Positions 1 to 11,486 are shown, counted from the stretch's first letter. The stretch is DNA of 44,441 bases from Candidatus Omnitrophota bacterium (GCA_015232565.1 JADFZK010000022.1:1-44441); one strand, 5' to 3'. Program-made: numbers and translations. Notes: generated by a model not told the origin, from the letters alone.

Positions 1-124
1 CTCGACGACAAAGCTTTTCAAAGAACGGAATTCTCAAAAAGTGACGAAGTCAGGACAAGGTCGGCCCCTACGCTCGACGAGCTCTCGATTCGCTAAATAA
101 GCACTAAAAAGGGCTGGAGAGATT
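1..124. other. Intergenic DNA downstream of ribF
   Basis: No coding region is supported here. It contains a 16-nt word, CAAGGTCGGCCCCTAC (56-71), that recurs in reverse complement at 23491-23506, where it forms one arm of a hairpin. Here the second arm is absent, so this is at most a half copy of a dispersed repeat. No clear terminator follows ribF. Confidence 0.4.
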
Positions 125-1051
125 TCAGGAAGGAAGCCGGGAGAAGAAGTCGCGCGCTTTGACGATATCGCGAGCTATGGCACGCACCAGAGCGGCCTCG
201 TTGGGGAAAACCCGGCCGGAACGCAGTTTTTTCAAGAATTCAACTGTAATCTTTTTACCATATAGGTCGCCGTGAAAATCCAGGATATGAACCTCACTCA
301 CCATTTTGCGGGCACGCCGGTTAATAGTTGGCCGGGTACCGCAATAAAAGACCCCATCATACTGTTTAGCGTCCACCATTACCCGCGCCACATATATGCC
401 CGCCGACAAAGGCACCAGTCCGGCAGCCTTCAGGTTCGCGGTAGGAAACCCCAAACGCCGCCCCACACCCCGGCCACGCTCCACCTCGGCGAGCACGCTA
501 TAATCACGGCCCAGAAAAGCTTTCAGCCGCGGTAAATTGCCGCCGACGATGAACTGTTTTAAAAGCCGGGTCTTGATGCTGGTACGATTTAATTTAAGCA
601 AGGGGACCGCTTCAACCGTCAAGCCGAAGCGGGCAAAAAGATCAACCGCGCCTTCCCGCTGATTGCCGAAATGAAAATCCTCACCCACCACGATCGTGGT
701 AGTACGCAATTTATTTACCAGAACTGCCCGGGTAAAATCGCCGGCAGAACTCCGGGCGAAAGTGCGGCTAAAAGGAATGCAGTAACACACGTCCACACCC
801 AAAGACTTGATCAGCTCCAGGCGCTGGGCCAGCGGCAGCACATAACCCTGGAAATCGTGCGGACGCAGGATCGCTACCGGATGGGGGAAGAACGTAACCA
901 CTACGCTGGTCCCGCCCGCCTGGCGGGCCAGTGTAACCGCCCGGGAAATGACCCGCTGATGGCCCCGGTGCAGGCCGTCAAAAACGCCTATAGCCGTTAC
1001 CACATTTTTATAACGCTCAGGCAGAGGGCCAGCGTTTAAGATGACTTGCAT
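125..1051 (-). CDS. ribF: Bifunctional riboflavin kinase / FAD synthetase
   Basis: It converts riboflavin to FMN and then FAD in the cytoplasm. The N-terminal nucleotidyltransferase (FAD synthetase) domain shows GVFDGLHRGHQ near residue 23. The C-terminal flavokinase domain shows RRLGFPTANL, then GIYVARV and a PTINRR-like stretch. The chosen ATG at 1051 gives 308 residues, the usual RibF length, and places the GVFDG motif about 20 residues in as in the family. The longer frame upstream (to 1174) only reads through truB in another frame. It overlaps the end of truB by 35 bp and closes the rbfA-nrnA-truB-ribF run. It complements the rib genes at 8538-13157 by making the cofactors from their product. 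Confidence 0.95.
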   Translation of the reverse strand: MQVILNAGPLPERYKNVVTAIGVFDGLHRGHQRVISRAVTLARQAGGTSVVVTFFPHPVAILRPHDFQGYVLPLAQRLELIKSLGVDVCYCIPFSRTFARSSAGDFTRAVLVNKLRTTTIVVGEDFHFGNQREGAVDLFARFGLTVEAVPLLKLNRTSIKTRLLKQFIVGGNLPRLKAFLGRDYSVLAEVERGRGVGRRLGFPTANLKAAGLVPLSAGIYVARVMVDAKQYDGVFYCGTRPTINRRARKMVSEVHILDFHGDLYGKKITVEFLKKLRSGRVFPNEAALVRAIARDIVKARDFFSRLPS

Positions 1052-1682
1052 CCAGCGCCTCCAGTTTAACCGCGCCTGCGATGTCAAAAGGCCCCACCTT
1101 GGTACGGCGGATCTCGGTAATGCAGGCGCCGCAGCCCAGGACTTCGCCCACATCCTCGGCCACCTGGCGGACATAAGTGCCCTTGGAGCAATCCAGGACG
1201 AACTTCACAAAAGGCGCCGAGAATTCCAGCAGTTTTAAAGTGTCTATGCGGATCTTGCGCGGTTCACGCTCTACCGTCTCGCCCTTGCGCGCCAGCTTGT
1301 AAAGGCGCTCGCCTTTATGTTTCACCGCCGAAACCATGGGCGGGATCTGTTCAATATTCCCCACAAACCGGGTAAAGGCCGCTTCCACGTTATTTTGCGT
1401 AATATCAGCGAAAGGCCTTTCTTCCAGCGTTTCCCCCTGGATATCCGCACTGCGGGTCTTCAAACCCAACTGCAAAGTAGCCAGGTAGGACTTGTCGAAA
1501 CCCACAAACTTGTCGAAAAGCTTGGTAGCATTCCCGACCAGGATGATAAGCACACCCGTGGCCAGCGGATCCAGAGTGCCCGCATGCCCGACACGTTTCA
1601 TGTTAAGTTTCCGCCGAACACGCGCCACCACATCATGCGACGTCATGCCCGAAGGCTTGTCTACCACAATTATCCCTTCCAT
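1017..1682 (-). CDS. truB: tRNA pseudouridine(55) synthase
   Basis: It isomerises U55 in the T-loop of tRNAs. The protein opens with GIIVVDKPSGMTSHD. The catalytic Asp38 lies in HAGTLDPLATG, followed by the family blocks KSYLATLQLG, QIPPMVSAVKHKGERLY and CSKGTYVRQVAED. At 221 residues it is shorter than E. coli TruB and lacks a C-terminal PUA domain, as in several short bacterial TruBs. ATG at 1682 has a GAGGG ribosome site. It overlaps nrnA by 13 bp and ribF by 35 bp, indicating translational coupling. Confidence 0.95.
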   Translation of the reverse strand: MEGIIVVDKPSGMTSHDVVARVRRKLNMKRVGHAGTLDPLATGVLIILVGNATKLFDKFVGFDKSYLATLQLGLKTRSADIQGETLEERPFADITQNNVEAAFTRFVGNIEQIPPMVSAVKHKGERLYKLARKGETVEREPRKIRIDTLKLLEFSAPFVKFVLDCSKGTYVRQVAEDVGEVLGCGACITEIRRTKVGPFDIAGAVKLEALDASHLKRWPSA

Positions 1683-2647
1683 TTCAAGCCCTCTTTAATT
1701 GCCGACAATATTTTTATCCTGGCCTGGGACATGGTCCCGGAAATATAACACCCGCTGGCGTTCTTATGCCCACCGCCGTTAAATTTCTGGGAGATCCGCG
1801 CCACATCCAATACCCCCCGGCCGCGCATATTTATCCGCACCCGGCCATTATCCGCCTCGGTGATTATCACGATCACATCCAGCCCCTTGACAGCGCGCAG
1901 AAAACCAAAGATCTTGTCCCTGATATCAAAGCCCTCGGAAAACAAAGCCACGTCTTTCCGGGTCATCATTAAACAGGCTACCCGCTCACCACACTCCAGC
2001 TCCAACCGGTTCATTGCCGATAAAAAAGCCTTCAAGTCTTCCCTGGGCAAAGTCTCGTACACCTGACGGTAAAGCCTGGCCACCGGGATATTGAATTTTA
2101 ACAGCTCCGCAATGACCTCATGCGTGTGGCTGGTGGTGGAATCAAAACCGAAAGAACCGGTATCCGTCAGGATGCCCAGATACAAAAGGATCGCGATATC
2201 TTTGGTGAACACACAACCAGCATGTTTCAGAAGCTCAAAAAGGATCTCGGAAGTGGACGAATATTTTTTCTTTACCAGATTCAGTTCAGCAAACAATTTG
2301 TTCGTTATATGATGATCGATATTGATGACGCGCGCGCCAGCCGGTATCAACCCGCGAACCTTGCCGATGCGTTCCAGGTCCCCACAGTCCAGGATGACCG
2401 CGGTATCAGGCACAAACCGTTCCTGACCGGAGACTTTGCGGCACAACACCGCCCGCGGCATAAAAGCCAGCCAACTGGGACAAGCGTCCTCGTTATACAA
2501 CCGGACGTCCTTGCCCAGGGATTTAAGAAACAGCACCATGGCCAGTGCCGCCCCCATAGCGTCGGGATCCGGGTGCACATGCATCGTCACCAGGACTTTA
2601 CGGGAGTTCTTCAATGCTTCAATTATCTTGTTTTCCACTTTCCTCAC
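1670..2647 (-). CDS. nrnA: DHH-family phosphoesterase, NrnA-type oligoribonuclease/pAp phosphatase
   Basis: DHH/DHHA1 enzymes of this type degrade short oligonucleotides to mononucleotides and dephosphorylate pAp. Metal-binding motifs are HVHPDPDAMG (His25, Asp27, Asp29), ILDCGD near 86-90 and the DHH triad at 111-113 (NIDHHIT). The DHHA1 substrate motif GGGHKNASG lies near residue 290. Length 325 is standard for NrnA. It sits between rbfA and truB, a frequent bacterial arrangement, and overlaps rbfA by 29 bp. Choice between nanoRNase and pAp activity cannot be made from sequence; NrnA does both. Confidence 0.9.
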   Translation of the reverse strand: MRKVENKIIEALKNSRKVLVTMHVHPDPDAMGAALAMVLFLKSLGKDVRLYNEDACPSWLAFMPRAVLCRKVSGQERFVPDTAVILDCGDLERIGKVRGLIPAGARVINIDHHITNKLFAELNLVKKKYSSTSEILFELLKHAGCVFTKDIAILLYLGILTDTGSFGFDSTTSHTHEVIAELLKFNIPVARLYRQVYETLPREDLKAFLSAMNRLELECGERVACLMMTRKDVALFSEGFDIRDKIFGFLRAVKGLDVIVIITEADNGRVRINMRGRGVLDVARISQKFNGGGHKNASGCYISGTMSQARIKILSAIKEGLKWKG

Positions 2648-3014
2648 CTTCCCCGGTTACGCGCTGAGCTCGCTCGTTTTGTATACTCTCCAGAGTCTTG
2701 TTCATCCGCACAGCCTGGGCGATAGAATCATCATGCACAAACCGGATCTCGGGTATATGCCTTACCCCCACGCGTTCGCCAACCAATTTGCGCACTCGCC
2801 CGCTGGCCGAATTCAGGCCTTCCTGCGCCGCCCGCAGGACCTGCGGGTCGTCGGAGAAAACGCTGTATCCGATATGGGCACAACTCAGGTCCCGGCTTAT
2901 ATCGGCAAAAGTTATGGTCACAAAAGCCACCCGAGGATCGCGGATCTCGCCCATCAAGAGGAGCGTGCTGATCTCCCGCTTGAACTGTTGATTCAACTTG
3001 TCCATGCGGCTCAT
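2619..3014 (-). CDS. rbfA: 30S ribosome-binding factor A
   Basis: A small KH-fold assembly factor for 16S rRNA 5' end maturation and cold adaptation. The 131-residue protein starts MSRMDKLNQQFKREIS, followed by the family pattern EIRDPRVAFVTITFADISRDL and a C-terminal IPEIRFVHDDSI. The last about 25 residues are charged and probably disordered, as is typical. It overlaps the upstream polyA-polymerase-like gene by 4 bp (ATGA) and nrnA by 29 bp. infB and nusA, the more usual upstream neighbours, are not here. Confidence 0.92.
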   Translation of the reverse strand: MSRMDKLNQQFKREISTLLLMGEIRDPRVAFVTITFADISRDLSCAHIGYSVFSDDPQVLRAAQEGLNSASGRVRKLVGERVGVRHIPEIRFVHDDSIAQAVRMNKTLESIQNERAQRVTGEGEESGKQDN

Positions 3015-3925
3015 AACAACCCTTTCAATATTTTATTCTTCTCCAGCCGCGGCATACTAAAGCTCACCAGCAACTGTTCCGCGGATTCCCGGTCCAGGGC
3101 AGCGACCAGGGCCGCGAACAATTCCAGCCAGCGCGCATCGCCGGACAGTTTGCTTTTGAGTATCTTTTTAAAAGCCGCTTCCACCCCGGCATCATAAACA
3201 AAATAGCGCAGGCCATCCAGCAAAGCCAGCCGGCGCAGGGCCGCACGGGGATCAGCTTCCTGCAGGATCCTTTTAAATTCGCCAAAATAACGCTTGGGGC
3301 TTATCGCGCCAAATGCGTTCTCATCCAGAGCCTGCCGGAGCACCGCCAAAGTCCGGGGATCGAATTTAAACCCGAACCTTTTCTCGTAACGTACCGCACG
3401 CAGGATCCGGGTCGGATCATCAACAAAACTACGGTAATGCATTACGCGGATCACCTGTCCCTTAATATCCGCACAGCCATCAAAATCATCATAGACCGCC
3501 CCAAACTCGGCCTTATTAAGAGCGACCGCCACCGCATTCACCGTAAAATCCCGGCGAAAAAGATCATCCGCAATATGACCGGGGACCACATCCGGCAAGG
3601 CGCCCGGACGAGCATAAGATTCCCGGCGCGCGGTAACAATATCGATCTTAAAGCCATCTGCCCGTTCAATAACCGCCGTACCAAATTTTTTATGCGCCAA
3701 AATATTAGCCGACCAGCGCGCGGCCAGTTCGTTGGCGAACAGGACCCCGTCGCCTTCCACCACAATATCAATATCCCGGCTGGGCCGGCGCAATATCAGA
3801 TCCCTTACCATTCCGCCTACCAGGAATATCGGTACCCGCTTCAGATCGGCTTGCGCCCCGATCTCAACCAGCAGAGCATATATATCAGACGGTAATTTCT
3901 TCAGATCCAGTTTATTCACGTTCAA
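3011..3925 (-). CDS. PolyA polymerase / CCA tRNA nucleotidyltransferase family protein (class II)
   Basis: The head domain has the nucleotidyltransferase signature FLVGGMVRDLILRRPSRD followed by IDIVVEG, giving the G-G and D-x-D catalytic residues. The RRDFTVNAVA and DPTRILRAVRYEKRFGF blocks that set nucleotide choice in class II enzymes follow. At 304 residues it is clearly shorter than typical CCA enzymes (about 400 or more), so most of the C-terminal body/tail domain is missing or divergent. Both tRNA genes in the window lack an encoded CCA end, so a CCA-adding enzyme is required somewhere in this genome and this is a candidate. PolyA polymerase activity is the alternative. It overlaps both neighbours by 4 bp. 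Confidence 0.85.
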   Translation of the reverse strand: MNVNKLDLKKLPSDIYALLVEIGAQADLKRVPIFLVGGMVRDLILRRPSRDIDIVVEGDGVLFANELAARWSANILAHKKFGTAVIERADGFKIDIVTARRESYARPGALPDVVPGHIADDLFRRDFTVNAVAVALNKAEFGAVYDDFDGCADIKGQVIRVMHYRSFVDDPTRILRAVRYEKRFGFKFDPRTLAVLRQALDENAFGAISPKRYFGEFKRILQEADPRAALRRLALLDGLRYFVYDAGVEAAFKKILKSKLSGDARWLELFAALVAALDRESAEQLLVSFSMPRLEKNKILKGLL

Positions 3926-4805
3926 CCCCGGGGATGAAATTCTTTATGTACCGTGCGCAAACGCTCACGGTCAATATGCGTATAGATCTGGGTGGTGGCG
4001 ATATCGGCGTGGCCCAGCATTTCCTGGACACTGCGCAAGTCCGCGCCATGCTCCAGCAAATGCGTGGCAAAAGTATGCCGCAAGGTATGCGGCTTAATGG
4101 TCTTCTTTATGCCCGCCTTGCGTGCGTAATGCTTAATAACCTTCCAGGCGCTTTGCCGGGACAGGCCCTTGCCCAAACGGCTCAGGAACAAAACGTCCGA
4201 ACTGCGGCCCTGCAATGTTTTCTTGCGCCCGCCGGCGCAATACTGCTCCACCGCTTCCTTGGCCTTGCCGCCCACCGGAATAAGCCGTTCCTTGCTTCCC
4301 TTGCCAATACACCGGACAAAACCCATATTTAAATTAACACTTTCCACCTTCAAACCCACCAGCTCCGAAACCCGCAGCCCCGAAGCGTAAAAAAGTTCCA
4401 GTATAGCCCGATCCCTTTCCGCCTGCCAACCCCGGCCCTGGGCGGCTTTGATCATGGCGTCCACCTCGGCCTGGGTCAAAACCGCCGGAATACGCTTCCA
4501 GGTCCTGGGCGTATCCACCAGGTCCGTAGGGTCTTCTTTAGCGAAACTTTCCCTTACCAGAAAACGATGGAACATGCGTACCGCCGCCAGACTCCGGCAA
4601 ATTGACGTGGTAGACAACCCCGCCTGTTTCTGGCTCTGCATATAATCAGTCACTTGCTCGCGCTTAACGTCCTGCGGAGCAATGCCGCAAACTTCGTTGA
4701 GGAACTGGCCATAGGCCCCAAGATCATGTTCGTAGGCCATTAAAGTATTCTTGGCCAACCCGCGCTCAACCGAGAGATAATTCAGGAATTCCGCTAATAA
4801 GGCTT

Positions 4806-4809
<4 letters not shown>
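3922..4809 (-). CDS. Tyrosine recombinase, XerC/XerD type
   Basis: A site-specific recombinase of 295 residues, the normal XerC/D size. The N-terminal SAM-like core-binding domain (about 1-95) precedes a complete catalytic set: Arg146 (SGLRVSEL), Lys170 (GKGSKERL), His241-x-x-Arg244 (HTLRHTFATH), His267 (MLGHADI) and Tyr276 (TTQIYTHI). It lies inside a housekeeping operon with 4-bp overlaps on both sides and no att-like repeats nearby. A chromosome-dimer resolution role is therefore more likely than an integrase role, consistent with ftsK at 17960-20236. XerC and XerD cannot be told apart safely here; the C-terminal motif looks slightly more XerD-like. Confidence 0.92.
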
Positions 4810-7347
<2,538 letters not shown>

Positions 7348-7418
7348 TCACACGGAATTTTTATATTTGTTTAACGGCCACATCTTCCAATTATCAACCA
7401 CTAAACCATCCGGCAAAT

Positions 7419-7682
7419 TCAATACTTGACGGTAAAACCCGTCAAACCATAGCGGGCTGGCGAACAGCAGACCTTTTTCTCCCGCACTGAAAAATGTGCA
7501 CTAAGCCGGCTGATCAGATCTTCCACCAAAGCCTCTTCTCCTTCGGCCAATAATTGTACACTGCCATCGGGCAGATTAGTCACCCAGCCGCAAATGCCGC
7601 TTTCCCGGGCCATATCACAAGCCGTATAGCGAAAACCAACACCCTGCACCCGGCCTTTAAAAATCACTTCACAAGTTGTCAT
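7419..7682 (-). CDS. acyP: Acylphosphatase
   Basis: It hydrolyses carboxyl-phosphate bonds of acylphosphates. The 87-residue protein carries the signature [11 protein letters not shown] (catalytic Arg at 18) and [12 protein letters not shown] with the catalytic Asn at 36. ATG 7682 is preceded by AAGGA with a long spacing. It is the first gene of the run that ends with ribF. Confidence 0.93.
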   Translation of the reverse strand: MTTCEVIFKGRVQGVGFRYTACDMARESGICGWVTNLPDGSVQLLAEGEEALVEDLISRLSAHFSVREKKVCCSPARYGLTGFTVKY

Positions 7683-7830
7683 GATGATAAATCCTTAGGA
7701 AACCGGCCGGCAGATAAGAATGAATAAATATAGCAGAAGATGTAAGGAATGGGGGATTTAAAACCTGAACGATGGATGATCATACAGCCCCTGTGGGATT
7801 GAACCAAAAGGATGAACAATTAATCGTATC

Positions 7831-7870
7831 CATAAGCCCCGAGCCCCAGTTGGGACTCGGGTGGCTTATG
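7831..7870 (-). terminator. 40-nt two-stem hairpin downstream of tRNA-Pro
   Basis: An imperfect inverted repeat starts 15 bp past the 3' end of tRNA-Pro. Read on the minus strand, it has an 8-bp outer stem, an asymmetric internal loop (ACC opposite G), an 8-bp inner stem and a 4-nt loop. No U-tract follows, so it is not a textbook intrinsic terminator. The same 40-nt architecture, with the same internal loop and different stem bases, occurs at 28151-28190 downstream of tRNA-Arg. Confidence 0.55.
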
Positions 7871-7885
7871 AATATGGCACATTCA

Positions 7886-7959
7886 TCGGGAGGGCGGGTT
7901 TTGAACCCACGACCTCAACGTCCCGAACGTTGCGCGCTAGCCAGCTGCGCTACCCCCCG
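7886..7959 (-). tRNA. tRNA-Pro (anticodon CGG)
   Basis: A 74-nt cloverleaf. The 7-bp acceptor has one G-U pair. The D arm is GCGC/GCGC, the anticodon stem CAACG/CGTTG with loop TTCGGGA, and the T stem GTGGG/CCCGC with loop TTCAAAA; the discriminator base is A. The anticodon CGG reads proline CCG. The 3' CCA is not encoded. A good promoter lies 42-70 bp upstream. Confidence 0.95.
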
Positions 7960-8000
7960 AAAAATCTCAAAAACAAAATTAATGACCGGAAAACGGCGTG

Positions 8001-8029
8001 ATTCTAACACCGAATATTTATTTCGTCAA
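8001..8029 (-). promoter_or_regulatory. Sigma70-type promoter for tRNA-Pro
   Basis: On the minus strand: TTGACG (8024-8029), a 17-bp spacer and TAGAAT (8001-8006). Predicted start near 7994, about 35 nt before the mature tRNA 5' end. It separates the tRNA from the rib/fabZ operon. Confidence 0.7.
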
Positions 8030-8046
8030 AAGATTTGCGAATCTTT
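8029..8046 (-). terminator. Weak hairpin after fabZ
   Basis: A perfect 7-bp AT-rich stem with a 4-nt loop (AAAGATT/AATCTTT) lies 20 bp past the fabZ stop and is followed on the minus strand by a short T run. It abuts the -35 box of the tRNA-Pro promoter. The low GC content makes efficient termination doubtful. Confidence 0.35.
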
Positions 8047-8065
8047 GGGTCATAACCTAAATATT

Positions 8066-8500
8066 TTAAACTTCCTTAATTCCAAATCCGATCTCGGCCT
8101 CTACCGCGATATCATCACCGACATAAGCCTTGCAATCCAGAAAACCAAGTTTAGGAAGCAGTTTAATGGTCTTGATCTCAATCCGTAATTGATCTCCCGG
8201 CACTACAACTTTATGGAACTTGGCGGTCACCTTGGCCAGATAATAGATCAGTTTTTTTCCCTGCATATTCTTGGAATAATAAAAATAAATACACCCGGCC
8301 TGGGCGAGCGCCTCGACCATCAAAACACCCGGCATAACTTTCTCGTCTGGAAAATGCCCCTGGAACTGCGCTTCATTGACCGACACATTTTTTATGGCGA
8401 TCAACTTTTCATTCGGCACACACTCAACCACCCGGTCGATCATCAAGAACGGGAACCGATGCGGAATTATCTTCTGGATCTCCTGGATATTTAGTTGCAT
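8066..8500 (-). CDS. fabZ: (3R)-hydroxyacyl-[ACP] dehydratase
   Basis: It dehydrates 3-hydroxyacyl-ACP in fatty acid elongation. The 144-residue hot-dog fold protein begins IQEIQKIIPHRFPFLMIDRV. The catalytic His lies in GHFPDEKVMPG and the Glu in LMVEALAQAG. It is a stand-alone gene here, not fused to lpxC, and lies 37 bp after ribE at the end of the riboflavin operon. ATG is preceded by GAGGGG. Confidence 0.94.
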   Translation of the reverse strand: MQLNIQEIQKIIPHRFPFLMIDRVVECVPNEKLIAIKNVSVNEAQFQGHFPDEKVMPGVLMVEALAQAGCIYFYYSKNMQGKKLIYYLAKVTAKFHKVVVPGDQLRIEIKTIKLLPKLGFLDCKAYVGDDIAVEAEIGFGIKEV

Positions 8501-8537
8501 TCTTAACCCCTCTCTAAACGCCCCTTAATTGTTAACT

Positions 8538-9122
8538 CTAACCCCTCGACTTTAAAATATACTTAGCCAGAAGATCGGTCTCAATATTGACCTCATCTCC
8601 CACTTTCTTCTTCCCGATCGTGGTAACCAGCAATGTATGCGGAATAAAGTAAACTGCAAACCATTTCTTTTTCACCTCGCCTACCGTAAGGCTGATACCG
8701 TCGATCGTAACCGAACCCTTGGGCACCACATAACGCATCAAGCCTTTATCAAGCGTAATGCGATATTCCACATAATTGGGTAAAGTACGGATGTCCTTAA
8801 TTAATCCGGCCGCATCCACATGACCGGTCACAAAATGCCCACCTACCCGGGCCTCGGCTTTCATTGCCCGCTCAAGGTTGACTTCCGCTCCCGCTTTTAA
8901 AGCCTTCAATGCGGTTGCCTCCAGAGTTTCCTTCATCAGGTCAAAATGAAAAGCTCCCCCCTTAATGAGGGTCACGGTAAGGCATACGCCATCCACCGCA
9001 ATGCTGTCGCCCACTTTAACATCATTAAAATCGACGGGCTTTTCTAATTCCAGGATAAAAAGATTTTCCTTCTTTGCCAGGGAAACCACCACTCCTGTCG
9101 TCTCTACGATTCCTGTAAACAT
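8538..9122 (-). CDS. ribE: Riboflavin synthase alpha subunit
   Basis: It dismutates two 6,7-dimethyl-8-ribityllumazines into riboflavin. It contains two tandem lumazine-binding barrels: MFTGIVETTG with GDSIAVDGVCLTV (about 37-49), then HFVTGHVDAAG with GSVTIDGISLTVGEV. The ATG at 9122 has GAAGGTG about 6 nt upstream and yields the canonical MFTGIVE start; the longer frame from TTG 9137 is rejected. About 194 residues. It follows ribD by 35 bp. Confidence 0.95.
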   Translation of the reverse strand: MFTGIVETTGVVVSLAKKENLFILELEKPVDFNDVKVGDSIAVDGVCLTVTLIKGGAFHFDLMKETLEATALKALKAGAEVNLERAMKAEARVGGHFVTGHVDAAGLIKDIRTLPNYVEYRITLDKGLMRYVVPKGSVTIDGISLTVGEVKKKWFAVYFIPHTLLVTTIGKKKVGDEVNIETDLLAKYILKSRG

Positions 9123-9157
9123 ATTACGCACCTTCAATATTCAGGTTAAATAAAAAA

Positions 9158-10240
9158 TTATAAATGCTTCAATATTAAAAAAAGATCCGAACCGATCCTC
9201 TCTACCTTGGTAAAGCAAAAATTCCTGGCCTGCGCCACATTAAGCGCCTCCAGCCCAGACACCGAAGCCCGGGCTTGATCGTCACCCAGGATCCTGGGCG
9301 CCAAATAAATATTCAATTCGTCCACCAGTCCGGCTTTAAGCGCACTGCCAATAACTGCCGCGCCGCCCTCTATTAAAATACTCGAGATATACCGGCTGGC
9401 AAGCGCTTTAAACAAAAACACCAGGTCCACTTTCCCCTCTTTCTTAGGACAGCAGATCACGACCACACCCCGCCGCTCCAACCGGCAGATCTTAGCCTTC
9501 GGAGCTTTGTCGGTTACCGCCAGGATAACCTGACCCGCAACCGTCCCGTGGAATAAACGCGCTTTTTCCGGCGTCCGCAAACCGCTGTCTACCACGATCT
9601 TGATTATTGGCTTGGCCGGAGCATCCAGGCCGGGATCATCCGCCAGCACCGTCCCCACCCCCACCAGGATAGCCGCGAAATTATTGCGTTTCTCGCGGGA
9701 AATTTCCCGGGCCGCTGAAGAAGTTATCCATTTTGAATCGCCCGAACGCGCAGCTATCCGGCCGTCCAAGGTTTGCGCGGTCTTGGCCGTTACATACGGC
9801 ATCCTGCGGGAAATATATTTGATAAAACCAGCATTCAGCTCACGCGCCTCTAGCTCACCTACGCCCATGATCACCTCCACACCCGCCGCGCGTAACTTTT
9901 TCACCGACTTACCCCTGGTCAAACGATTAGGATCGACCATGGCTATAACCACTTTCTTGAGTCCAGCCGCCAAAACCGCTTCCACGCAAGGCGGAGTATG
10001 CCCCCAATGCGCACACGGTTCCAACGTAACATACATCACTGCGCCTTTGGCTTTGGCCCCGGCTTGTTTTAAAGCCACTACTTCGGCGTGCTCCCGGCCA
10101 TATTCCTTATGCCACCCGTCGGCAATTATCTTGCCGTGCTTAACAATAACGCAACCCACCAAAGGATTGGGCGCTACCTTCCCCAGCCCCTTCGCGGCCA
10201 GCCTTAAAGCGCGGCGCATATAAAGAATATCGTCAGGCAT
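9158..10240 (-). CDS. ribD: Bifunctional diaminohydroxyphosphoribosylaminopyrimidine deaminase / 5-amino-6-(5-phosphoribosylamino)uracil reductase
   Basis: It catalyses the second and third steps of riboflavin synthesis. The N-terminal CDA-fold deaminase binds zinc via HAE (near 50) and PCAHWGHTPPC (near 75). The C-terminal reductase (about 146-360) shows TLDGRIAARSGDSKWIT, VGVGTVLADDP and LIEGGAAVIGSAL. Length 360 is normal. It overlaps the PHP gene by 8 bp; SD AAAGGATCC precedes ATG 10240. Confidence 0.95.
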   Translation of the reverse strand: MPDDILYMRRALRLAAKGLGKVAPNPLVGCVIVKHGKIIADGWHKEYGREHAEVVALKQAGAKAKGAVMYVTLEPCAHWGHTPPCVEAVLAAGLKKVVIAMVDPNRLTRGKSVKKLRAAGVEVIMGVGELEARELNAGFIKYISRRMPYVTAKTAQTLDGRIAARSGDSKWITSSAAREISREKRNNFAAILVGVGTVLADDPGLDAPAKPIIKIVVDSGLRTPEKARLFHGTVAGQVILAVTDKAPKAKICRLERRGVVVICCPKKEGKVDLVFLFKALASRYISSILIEGGAAVIGSALKAGLVDELNIYLAPRILGDDQARASVSGLEALNVAQARNFCFTKVERIGSDLFLILKHL

Positions 10241-11063
10241 GGATCCTTTTTTTTAATTCAGCCACATATTCATACGGCAAATAGCCTTTACCGATATAAG
10301 TATTCTTCTTGCCGGCGCCATGAGCATCCGAACCGCCGGTGATGATCAGCCGGTTCTTCGCCGCCAAACGCACATAGAAATTCGCCACTTCCATTGAGCA
10401 ATTCGGATAATACGCCTCTAACCCGTCCAGGCCCGCCTTAACCAGTTCCGGGATGATCTCGTCCCGGCCAGTCAACATGGGATGCGCAAGCACGGCCGCC
10501 CCGCCAGAAGACTTAATCAGCCGGATAGCCTCGGCCGGAGTCTGCTTGAACTTCGCAAAATACGCCGTCTCACCTTCGCCCAAATATTTTTCAAAAGCCA
10601 TCTCAATGCTGGTCACCACTTTTTTCTCCACCAGCAACTGCGCCAGGTGCAACCGCCCCACGGCATTCGAACGGGTACGGCTGGCCACATCCTCAAAACG
10701 GATCTCGGGAAACCCCAGTGAGTTTAACCGGGCCACCATTTTCTTCATTCGCGCCATGCGCGCGTCCTGCATTTCGTTTAATTTTAACGCCAACGGGCTT
10801 TTCTTCAACTCAAAACCATAACCCAGAACATGCACATCTTTCTTGCCATGTTCAGAAGATAATTCTACCCCCGCGATGATTTCGATATCCAGTTTACGCC
10901 CTTCGGCAAAAGCTTCCGGCATGGCATCAACCGTGTCGTGATCGGTAATGGAAATACACGCCAAACGAGCCTTTTTGGCTTCGCGGACAACATTCTGCGG
11001 CGACATGGAACTATCGGAATAATAGGTGTGGATATGAAGATCTGCGCGAAGGTCAGACATCAT
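10233..11063 (-). CDS. PHP-domain metal-dependent phosphoesterase
   Basis: A 276-residue protein of the TrpH/YciV-like PHP family, whose studied members hydrolyse nucleoside 3',5'-bisphosphates or act as 5'-3' exonucleases on short RNA. The metal motifs are visible: DLHIHTYYSD, SITDHDTVD, GVELSSEHGKKDVHVLGY, VLAHP and GGSDAHG. The nusB stop TAA directly abuts a tandem ATGATG start, so initiation is at 11063 or 11060. It lies between nusB and ribD. Substrate in this organism is not determinable from sequence. Confidence 0.85.
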   Translation of the reverse strand: MMSDLRADLHIHTYYSDSSMSPQNVVREAKKARLACISITDHDTVDAMPEAFAEGRKLDIEIIAGVELSSEHGKKDVHVLGYGFELKKSPLALKLNEMQDARMARMKKMVARLNSLGFPEIRFEDVASRTRSNAVGRLHLAQLLVEKKVVTSIEMAFEKYLGEGETAYFAKFKQTPAEAIRLIKSSGGAAVLAHPMLTGRDEIIPELVKAGLDGLEAYYPNCSMEVANFYVRLAAKNRLIITGGSDAHGAGKKNTYIGKGYLPYEYVAELKKRIHA

Positions 11064-11486
11064 TTACGGTGCGGGAGGCACAACTTCCTGTTTATGGATC
11101 TTGTCGAGGATACCATTGACAAATTTACTGGATTCCATATCCCCGTACTTCTTGGCCAGTTCCACCGCTTCATTAATGGCTACTTTAGGCGGGATACCGG
11201 TGGCATACATCAACTCATAAACCCCGATACGTAAAACATTGCGGTCAATTACCGCCATACGCGAAACCTGCCAATTGGTGGCATATTCTGAGATTTTACG
11301 GTCCAGGTCCTCCACCCGGGCGCGGACATTAATAACAATATCCGCCGCAAACGCCCGCACATCCTCCGTATGATCTTCTTCCTGTTCCCAAAAAGAAGGG
11401 ATAGCCCGTTCAGGAGAGATCTTGATAAGCTCCACCTGATAAAGTATTTTGAGGGCACATTCGCGAGCCACGCTTCTTTTACGCAT
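11064..11486 (-). CDS. nusB: Transcription antitermination protein NusB
   Basis: An all-helical RNA-binding partner of NusE/S10 in rRNA antitermination. The 140-residue protein starts [19 protein letters not shown] and carries the conserved [17 protein letters not shown] and [32 protein letters not shown] blocks. Placement after ribH is the classic ribH-nusB pairing, with a 4-bp gap. Confidence 0.95.
   Translation of the reverse strand: MRKRSVARECALKILYQVELIKISPERAIPSFWEQEEDHTEDVRAFAADIVINVRARVEDLDRKISEYATNWQVSRMAVIDRNVLRIGVYELMYATGIPPKVAINEAVELAKKYGDMESSKFVNGILDKIHKQEVVPPAP

Noticed and set aside
7772..8188. A 138-codon plus-strand frame spanning the tRNA-Pro region and fabZ end
   Set aside because: It runs through a tRNA, a hairpin and the antisense of fabZ; no coding signature.
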